Shown in pieces: positions 51,101 through 56,193 of a stretch of 56,193 bases of DNA. This stretch comes from DATLOJ01 sp035536315. GTDB lineage: Bacteria > Actinomycetota > CADDZG01 > JAHWKV01. The notes below the pieces were generated by a model. The model ran no database searches. It had not been told where the DNA came from and saw only the letters and a list, made by a program, of their open reading frames with translations. Numbering within the stretch: position 1 is the stretch's first letter; every line of letters starts with the position of its first letter. Made by a program: the position numbers and the translations under genes. Where the stretch lies: assembly GCA_035536315.1 (NCBI GenBank), contig DATLOJ010000088.1, positions 1-56,193 on the forward strand. Reading direction: 5' to 3'.

Positions 51101-51976
51101 TCCGCAGCGGAGGTCGCGCAGGCCCGAAAAGATGCAGTCGCGGCAGGATCTGCCTTCAATGTCTTGAACATGATCAAGTCGGATCTTCAGGAATCGAAGC
51201 TTGCGAGATCGTTTGGAGAGAAAGCCCTGGAATGGTTCGAGAGAGCCGACGACCTTGGACAGGCCGCCACCGTTCTCAACAATTTGGGCACCGACGCGTA
51301 TATGGCAGGGGAGTGGGACAAAGCAGCGAGCCTTTATCGCAAGAGCAGAGAGTCGCTCGAAAAGGTGGGCAACCTCTTGGGTGCTGCGGCGGTCGCCAGC
51401 AACCTGGCCGAGATTCTCAGCGATCAGGGCAGGCTCGACGAGGCCTACTCGGAGTTCCGGCAGGTATTGAAGACCTTCAAGGCGGCCCGGTTCCCCGAAA
51501 GGACTGCCGCTGTCATCAGCAACCTCGGCCGTACGGCCGCGCGGGCCGGCAATTTCGAAGAAGGAGAAAGGCTGCTCCGGGAAGCTCTTTCGGAGTTCGA
51601 AAGACTTCGGACTATCGGAGCAACGACTGAGGTGAGACTCGCCGAGCTATTTGTTCTGCGTGGAGATCCGGAGGAAGCAACGGCGATTCTGAATCGAATC
51701 TCAGAGGCGTCCCTGCCGCTCAAGCCGATGATTCTGCGGCTGAGGGGGTACGCGTATCTTCAGCGCGGCCGAACCGAGGAGGCGCGTGAGCTTTTTCATC
51801 AGAGTGTCGCAGTTGCCCGGAAGCTGGACCTTGTCCTTGACGCCGCCCTGGCGCTGGAAGGGCTGCTTCGGATCTCGCGGATACTCGGTGAAGAGTTCGA
51901 GGAGGACGATCCCCGTCCCATCCTGGAAGCGCTGGGAGTCGTTTACTCTCCGGCTGTGCCCGTCCCCGCTATTTGA
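48137..51976 (+). CDS. Tandem class III nucleotide-cyclase, AAA/STAND ATPase and TPR signalling protein
   Basis: About 1,279 residues from ATG 48137; CTG 48188 (AAAGGA 6 nt upstream) or GTG 48197 are likely alternatives. Cyclase domain 1 (about 50-210): FVDLSGFT (metal Asp57) and KFGGDALLLFF (metal Asp107). Cyclase domain 2 (about 260-430): FLNFTGID has Asn268 instead of the metal Asp but carries GDAVNTAARVMA (Asn381, Arg385). ATPase: Walker A GEPGLGKSRLL near 478 and Walker B VLVVDDAQWID near 599. The C-terminal third (about 850-1,279) is TPR-like helical repeats, e.g. AATVLNNLGTDAYMAGEW. The Asp pair and the Asn/Arg pair sit on different domains, as in vertebrate adenylate cyclases. Product, cAMP or cGMP, not known. 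Confidence 0.9.
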   Translation: MSTCTTSIFTSQIKGPHLPNVPAPDLTPYVPRLLIDWQKDTPSVTAKMMDGTLAFVDLSGFTAMSEKLAKLGKLGAEETTQVLNSTFSDLLSVAYAQGGSLLKFGGDALLLFFDGEEHPARGAASALAMRRRLRDLGQLRTSAGSIRLKMSTGVHSGAFLFALAGTSHRELFVLGPGVTQTVKMETEAEAGEVLVSKDTASRIHGIETTPKGDGLLLSRIRKMPVAPQAPTKLARTDVSHFLSTAIRSHLLQGASDPEHRPVSVGFLNFTGIDGLLEKSGEQAVENALQELMANVLREIDDLQLTFLGTDVSADGGKIILTAGAPVVGEDDEERMLTGVTRICSKSLPLKVRFGVHRGHVFAGDVGPPYRRTYTVIGDAVNTAARVMAHAEFGTVLATRDVLKQTASRIKSTPAAAFHVKGKRLPIEAEVVEDVIATPIQADAPLPLMGRDAELKRLLQAVEAAGRGEGAVIEIVGEPGLGKSRLLQELWKTCSCMRISAVCKQYESMTPHFTTNNLLREAFSILHDASPEDVEEELRRRLTAINPDLEGWLPLVALPLGLTLPSTEEVDRLAPEFAQGRMHQLIEDLLRRWLPRPTVLVVDDAQWIDAASRQTLLHLLDAVPDHGWMICLATRPEGSFRAAGYGQVEEIRLEPLTQREAADLALEADASLLPGQADEVATRSGGNPLFVRELAVTLGASGEMENLPETVESLIASRIDVLPRADRMLLRVMSVLGQDFEIGLLEDMLSAATDLFPNPPDLNAKGTWRRLSSFLSVKEGRVHFHQALFQQAAYEGLAYSRRKTLHERVGVGLERRLGDSESQAEILSLHFDRAGNYAGSWLYSRTAARSAEKKFAHLSAATFYKRALEASRRIGIIVPEDVADAWAGLGLALQQTGAFSDAANAFRKARMLHPANDPLKVRMMRREGAALDRLGFHTRALRIFNRALRLADELPPTAERDAESARLALHVALIHRRRGRLQEAERIAQSAAEVAQARKDAVAAGSAFNVLNMIKSDLQESKLARSFGEKALEWFERADDLGQAATVLNNLGTDAYMAGEWDKAASLYRKSRESLEKVGNLLGAAAVASNLAEILSDQGRLDEAYSEFRQVLKTFKAARFPERTAAVISNLGRTAARAGNFEEGERLLREALSEFERLRTIGATTEVRLAELFVLRGDPEEATAILNRISEASLPLKPMILRLRGYAYLQRGRTEEARELFHQSVAVARKLDLVLDAALALEGLLRISRILGEEFEEDDPRPILEALGVVYSPAVPVPAI

Positions 51977-54900
51977 ATATGTAGTAAGCCGAGGGGCTGG
52001 TTCCATCATTTAGGTCGATCTGCAGGGTCTGACACGTCCCTGCCCACGCCTTGTCGCTTTGCCAGTTGAAGATGAAGAAGTTGTCCGTGAACCGCATCCG
52101 CGTCAGATCTTCAGCCCTGGCGGCCCCCCCTGTCGGAGAACCATTGCTGCAGTTGGTGGGGTAGGTCCAAATTCCGCTGACGATCTTCAGATCGGTCACG
52201 AGCTTGCCCCGAGATCCGTCCTTGTTTCTCTCGAAGATCTTGAACTTGATTGGGTTCGTTTGTCCCGCATTCAGAGTCGAGCGTCCTGGGGGGAAGAACC
52301 CTTCGAAGATGTAAAGGTTCCTAGGTGCGACGCCACCAAAGTTACTTGCCTTGGAGGTACTGACCGCGCTGTTGCCCGATGCGTCAACCGCAAAGAACAT
52401 TGCCTCGATTCCGGGCCCCGTGAAGGGTGTCCCGCTGAGCTTCCACTCGGTTCCAGAAGTCCGGGTGAGCTTGCCCTGACGCCAGTTTCGCGTCTCGTCC
52501 AGGTAAAGAACCGTCACCCTCTTGACGTTCTCGGGCCCGAGGTTGTCGGTCACGTTGACCACGAAGTCCGCGGAAGTGGCGCCCTTGATGATGTCGGCAC
52601 TCTGGAACACGGGGGCCGTCCTATCGGATGAGTTCGAGTAGTAGACCTTTACGGTGGCACCCGTGAATCGCCGCATGATTCCGCCGGCCGGGTCACCGCT
52701 GAACTTACCCGCGTTGAAGACGAGCTTGCCGCTGGGTGTAATGCGTGCGGGTACTGCCGGCGAGCTGACCGAACCAAACGGATCCGAAGGAGGCGCGACC
52801 GCACTGCCTGCAAGAAGTGCCTGGGAGGTAGTGATCTTGAAGCCGGACTGGTCGTTAGACGCTGCCGCTTCAATGGTCCAGCCGCGCGCTTCGATACCTT
52901 GCCTCGCCACGTTGACCGGGACATAAGGAATCAGCGGCCGGTTCTGGGGGCCGTGGGCCCTCCCATCCGAGGTGTAGTGCTTGCTTCCGTCTGCTCCCAC
53001 CTGGAGCTCGAACTTCGGTGAGATTGTGAAGCTCGCGGCGGGTGTTCCCGTCTCGGGATCGGCCGGGGGAGCGGGGGGTGAGACCTGCGCAGGCGGAGGG
53101 GTGCCGATGTGGTACATCGGTATCCCGTAAAGCGTTGCCTCCTCGAGTGCCTTTTCCTCGTAAACGCCGAGAACTCCTACGCTGTCGAGGTAGTTCCGTT
53201 TGGCAACCATCAGAGCCTCACCTGCAGGCAACCCGGACATCAGGTTCTTCGAGAAGTCGACCAGGATGGCCTCCGACAAGCTGACTCCGGCTCGCGATCC
53301 AAGCCCGTAGCCGGTTTGTCCGACGAAGATGTCGACGGCCTTGCCGGACAGGGTGTCGGCCCAGTCGGTGATTCCCGGCGCGCTGGCACCCGAGTGGCAT
53401 CCCATCGTGAACCAGATCGAACCGACTCCCGATGGGGCAGCGGCGACGTGGGAGGTGTTGAAAAGGGTTCCGGGCGATCCCGGGGGCAGCGCGTTGGCCT
53501 CATCGAAGTGAGCGTTGACGCTGACTACGTCTTTCTTCGAGTTGACCACTGCAGCCGCCAGATCACTCAGAGTCCAGTTGTCGTCGGCTCTGTCGAGCTG
53601 TGCGCCGAGCTTTGTTTCGATTGCTGCGTCGATCTGCCGGGCCGCGTCCTGCATGAAGTCGCTGCCGAACGTTGCAGCCGTCGATGGGTTGAGAATGCCC
53701 TTGGAGTCCACGTACCTTTTAAGGGCGGAGGCGATCTGGTCGCCACTCTCGACCAGCCGTCCGACCGACCAGTCCGGCCTGTACGAGTAACCGCCGGGGA
53801 TCGTTGTTGGGTCGACATCCCCGTACGGGTTGTCAGAACCGATAAAGCCGTGCGCAGCCGCAGAGATCTCCGAGTTGTTGCCCACTCCATACGAATGTGC
53901 GAGCGACTCCGCAAAGCTTCCCTCGTGCCCCCAACGAGTGAGGTCGGCCACGCCGCCTGCCGGGATCACCCGGTGGTCGCCGATGATCAGAACGTGCTTG
54001 ATGGACTCGGGGGCCGGACCAGAATCCGTAGGCGACAGCTTGAGGCGCTTGTCGACCGCGGCGTTGATAGCCCTGACCGCGTTATTCGACAGTTCGGGAT
54101 TGCAAAGGTCGGCGTCCCTCGCCCGATCCGCCGCTTGCACCCCAGGGTCTCCGTCGACCGACAGCAGCTGCACGCCGGCCCCCAGGACCGGGTCGGTGAG
54201 AAGTCGCGCAATCTGAGTCTTGATCGACTGAGCGGCGACGTCTCCAAGTGCCCGGCGGGTGCGATTTTCGTTGAAGAGAATCAGCGTGTTCGTGTCAGCG
54301 GGGAGCGCGGGAGGCATCACTCCGAAGACGCCGGAGGCTCCGAGCTGAGGCTCCTGGCACTCGCCCAGCTGGGGGCCGGGGATGAGCCGCACGGTCAATG
54401 TGTACGGATCGTTCGACGAGGCCTGAAAATAAGGGGCCGCCTGGATCGTAAGAGTCTGTCCGAGGGCCTTCGTCCTCACGTACTCGTTCTCCGTGCCTCG
54501 CTGCTGCGAGATTCCTGCAATCGGCAAGCCGGCGAGGTCAAGGTCCATGGCGGCGTCGGCTTGCAGATCGACCTCTGAGTTATCGAAGCCAATGGATTCG
54601 TCCGCGAGCACCTGCTGGGGCGGAGCGCCGCTCTTTTGGGATCGAAGAGGAGTTGCCAAAGGCGAGGCCGGATCCGAATAAACGATCAGGTCCCGGTCGA
54701 TGGTCTGGTGGCCAAGGACAACCTCGACACCCGACCCGGGGGGCACCTGAACCTTGAAGAAGTCGGCGGTGTCGCCGGCCGGAGTGAACGAGACGTTCAA
54801 CGTTCCGTGGGTTATCGGATGGGCGGATGCTGGTGAGTTGTTATTGGCGAAGCCGCCGTGGCTTTCCAGTGTGTCGGTTACCGAGACCGAGTGAGAACGG

Positions 54901-56193
54901 GTCTCGCTGGTGCTGCCGTTCTCGTTCAAGGTGGCGACCACAGGGAAAGACCCAAGATCGAGGCCGGGGCGTCCAAGCAGCGAAAAGCTCATTGAATCGC
55001 CTGCTGCGAGGCCTGCGGCGTCCCACGTGACCTTGTTGTTGGTCACGTTCGAGGGCTCGGGAGTGGCAGAGTCGAACACGAAGTTCTGAGGCAAGGCCAC
55101 CGAAACGGTTGCGTCCGAGGCCAGCGATGAAGCCCCCACCGGCGCGATCTGACCGGTCAGCCGTACGGCACTCGAGCCGGGCCCGCCCCACCCCTTTATG
55201 GCAAGGCGGTCGAACGGGATGGCGTCGACCGGGTATTCCCCAAACAAGCCAAAGGCAACGTCGCCGAGCGTTAGCTTTGCCGCCGCCCCGAGCAGTGACT
55301 CGAATCGGGCGGAGTCATTGATTGCCCCGGCGAGTCCTGCGTCCCGCAGAGTTCCATTGGCGCAGTCGACGGCACCGCAGTCGACGATCCCGGCCGGGAG
55401 TCCCGCGAGGGAAATCGAGCCGATGAGCGTGTCCATGTTGAAGGCTGCAACGCGGACTGAACGAAGCGGTGCTGTGGCCGCCAGGGAAATCCCGGAAAGC
55501 TCGAAGGTCTGGATGGGCAGTGACGGGGATCCGCCGAATGGAACGCCTGCGATCTGAAGGTCTGCCGGGGTTGCATTCAGCCCACCTGCTGAAGCCGCGC
55601 AGCTCGCCTGACCGAGAGCCAGCAGCCGCGGACACCAGTAGCTCGAGGCGCCCACGCGTGTGTCAACGTAACCATCACCGTTGGCGTCGGTCCATCCGTC
55701 GATTGCCGAAAGCTTCGTTCCCCCAAGCAGAATCGAGAGGAAGCTGAGGTTCCCGAGCGGCGGCTGCGTGAGGTCGATGTCGCGCCATTCGATCGTCGAA
55801 AGGTCGGGGCGAGGACTCATTTCCAGCACGTCGGCGAGGCTCAGGTTGTGAACGGGCTCGGATGAGTAGCCGCTCAGTATTGCCTCCCAGCTCTGGGGTG
55901 GAATAAGTGGAATTGAGCTGAGCGGCAGATGCCTTAGACCTTCCAGCACGGCGGGTGCGGCGAGCCCTAGCTCTTCGATCTTGATCGGCGTGATGCCAAG
56001 CTCTTCGATCTTGATGGGTGCAAGTCCGAGCTCCTCGATCTTGATCGGGGACAAGCCCAGCTCTTCGATCTTGATGGGGGCCGTGGCGGGATCGGCGTTC
56101 GGTGCTCCCGGCTGAAGCGGGATTGCAGAAAGCGGGATAGATCCGGGACTTGCCGGAACCGAGAGCTGCTCGACATTGACCTGGAAGTTCTCC
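51969..56193 (-). CDS. Large extracellular protein with clan CD (gingipain/caspase-like) peptidase domain, N-terminus missing
   Basis: About 1,407 visible residues; the frame stays open to the window edge, so the true start and any signal peptide are outside. From the N-terminus: a Pro-rich stretch, four decapeptide repeats, a domain with WTDANGDGYVDTRVG (calcium-type loop), beta-rich surface domains, a PPC-like domain (DTADFFKVQVPPGSGVEVVL), then an alpha/beta core. The His–Cys dyad of clan CD appears in SVNAHFDEANALPPG (His codon 53510-53508) and FTMGCHSGASAPG (Cys codon 53399-53397). Ig-like domains follow, with no LPXTG. Gene end overlaps the convergent cyclase gene by 8 bp. Peptidase activity is inferred. 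Confidence 0.78.
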   Translation of the reverse strand, partial: ENFQVNVEQLSVPASPGSIPLSAIPLQPGAPNADPATAPIKIEELGLSPIKIEELGLAPIKIEELGITPIKIEELGLAAPAVLEGLRHLPLSSIPLIPPQSWEAILSGYSSEPVHNLSLADVLEMSPRPDLSTIEWRDIDLTQPPLGNLSFLSILLGGTKLSAIDGWTDANGDGYVDTRVGASSYWCPRLLALGQASCAASAGGLNATPADLQIAGVPFGGSPSLPIQTFELSGISLAATAPLRSVRVAAFNMDTLIGSISLAGLPAGIVDCGAVDCANGTLRDAGLAGAINDSARFESLLGAAAKLTLGDVAFGLFGEYPVDAIPFDRLAIKGWGGPGSSAVRLTGQIAPVGASSLASDATVSVALPQNFVFDSATPEPSNVTNNKVTWDAAGLAAGDSMSFSLLGRPGLDLGSFPVVATLNENGSTSETRSHSVSVTDTLESHGGFANNNSPASAHPITHGTLNVSFTPAGDTADFFKVQVPPGSGVEVVLGHQTIDRDLIVYSDPASPLATPLRSQKSGAPPQQVLADESIGFDNSEVDLQADAAMDLDLAGLPIAGISQQRGTENEYVRTKALGQTLTIQAAPYFQASSNDPYTLTVRLIPGPQLGECQEPQLGASGVFGVMPPALPADTNTLILFNENRTRRALGDVAAQSIKTQIARLLTDPVLGAGVQLLSVDGDPGVQAADRARDADLCNPELSNNAVRAINAAVDKRLKLSPTDSGPAPESIKHVLIIGDHRVIPAGGVADLTRWGHEGSFAESLAHSYGVGNNSEISAAAHGFIGSDNPYGDVDPTTIPGGYSYRPDWSVGRLVESGDQIASALKRYVDSKGILNPSTAATFGSDFMQDAARQIDAAIETKLGAQLDRADDNWTLSDLAAAVVNSKKDVVSVNAHFDEANALPPGSPGTLFNTSHVAAAPSGVGSIWFTMGCHSGASAPGITDWADTLSGKAVDIFVGQTGYGLGSRAGVSLSEAILVDFSKNLMSGLPAGEALMVAKRNYLDSVGVLGVYEEKALEEATLYGIPMYHIGTPPPAQVSPPAPPADPETGTPAASFTISPKFELQVGADGSKHYTSDGRAHGPQNRPLIPYVPVNVARQGIEARGWTIEAAASNDQSGFKITTSQALLAGSAVAPPSDPFGSVSSPAVPARITPSGKLVFNAGKFSGDPAGGIMRRFTGATVKVYYSNSSDRTAPVFQSADIIKGATSADFVVNVTDNLGPENVKRVTVLYLDETRNWRQGKLTRTSGTEWKLSGTPFTGPGIEAMFFAVDASGNSAVSTSKASNFGGVAPRNLYIFEGFFPPGRSTLNAGQTNPIKFKIFERNKDGSRGKLVTDLKIVSGIWTYPTNCSNGSPTGGAARAEDLTRMRFTDNFFIFNWQSDKAWAGTCQTLQIDLNDGTSPSAYYIFK
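55959..56078 (-). repeat. Four tandem decapeptide repeats (30-bp units) in the surface protein
   Basis: Consensus PIKIEELGLx, four units in a row (variant IT in the third), 30 bp each, with synonymous differences between copies. They separate a Pro/Ser-rich N-terminal segment from the first folded domain. Confidence 0.9.

Noticed and set aside
53109..54578. Plus-strand open frame of 489 codons within the surface-protein gene
   Set aside because: It is the antisense of well-supported minus-strand domains, rich in Arg and Val, and resembles no protein family.
55959..56078. 30-bp tandem repeats as a CRISPR array
   Set aside because: Units are contiguous with no spacers and keep a reading frame encoding a decapeptide.
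1..56193. GGGGGCCG as merely a favoured Gly-Ala codon pair
   Set aside because: Copies occur in several reading frames and in antisense orientation in genes (for example 10731, 23945, 24528, 35154), so codon pairing cannot be the sole cause; partial contribution is likely.

Overview
The window is about 56 kb of high-GC DNA (roughly 60% by eye). Genes are densely packed, often with GTG or TTG starts and ATGA or TGATG overlaps. Codon use, LutABC-type lactate genes, a RhaI-type rhamnose isomerase and lipoproteins with Ser/Ala-Cys lipoboxes suggest an Actinomycetota chromosome, probably from an uncultured soil or water lineage. I see no rRNA, tRNA, CRISPR array, insertion sequence or prophage.

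Layout. 1-11,920: pectin side-chain hydrolysis and sugar oxidation. It holds a partial zinc dehydrogenase, an SMP-30 lactonase, two divergent GH78 alpha-L-rhamnosidases, a second SMP-30 lactonase divergent from a second zinc dehydrogenase, a GH35 beta-galactosidase, an unknown protein coupled to it, and a methyltransferase. 11,957-26,734: mixed. It holds an orphan branched-chain-type substrate-binding protein, a winged-helix protein, small lipoproteins, a GH31 alpha-xylosidase, a phytanoyl-CoA-dioxygenase-like protein overlapping a D-2-hydroxyacid dehydrogenase, a heterodimeric ABC exporter, a matrixin-like metalloprotease and three small proteins. 26,832-36,375: L-rhamnose catabolism. It holds rhamnulokinase, a fused rhamnulose-1-phosphate aldolase/lactaldehyde dehydrogenase, rhamnose isomerase, a hydroxyacid dehydrogenase, a zinc dehydrogenase and a complete lutABC set. 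36,397-46,578: an AbiEi/DUF559 protein, then an arabinose region with two GH51 arabinofuranosidases, a sugar epimerase/dehydratase-like SDR, a third zinc dehydrogenase, a mutarotase-like protein and two serine hydrolases. 46,695-56,193: a ferritin-like protein, a tandem nucleotide-cyclase/ATPase/TPR protein and a large surface protein with a clan CD cysteine-peptidase-like core, cut off by the window edge.

How the genes fit together. The glycosidases (rhamnose, galactose, arabinose and xylose specific) have no signal peptides. The cell probably imports oligosaccharides from rhamnogalacturonan-I or arabinogalactan and trims them inside. Released L-rhamnose would be isomerised (RhaI), phosphorylated (RhaB) and split (RhaEW aldolase domain) to DHAP and L-lactaldehyde. 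The fused dehydrogenase domain would oxidise the aldehyde to L-lactate, and LutABC would take lactate to pyruvate. All catalytic steps from rhamnose to central metabolism are therefore in one 9.5 kb block.

Strongest unexplained signals. (1) An interspersed element occurs at four loci. Each copy has two 15-bp palindromes of the form CTSGAC-N3-GTCSAG whose starts are exactly 40 bp apart. (2) The octamer GGGGGCCG (either strand) appears about 60 times, about one per kb, in all frames. (3) Two genes look as if they start at CTG with an AAAGGA Shine-Dalgarno 6-7 nt upstream; one of these starts adds a Lys/Ser-rich tail to a GH51 enzyme.
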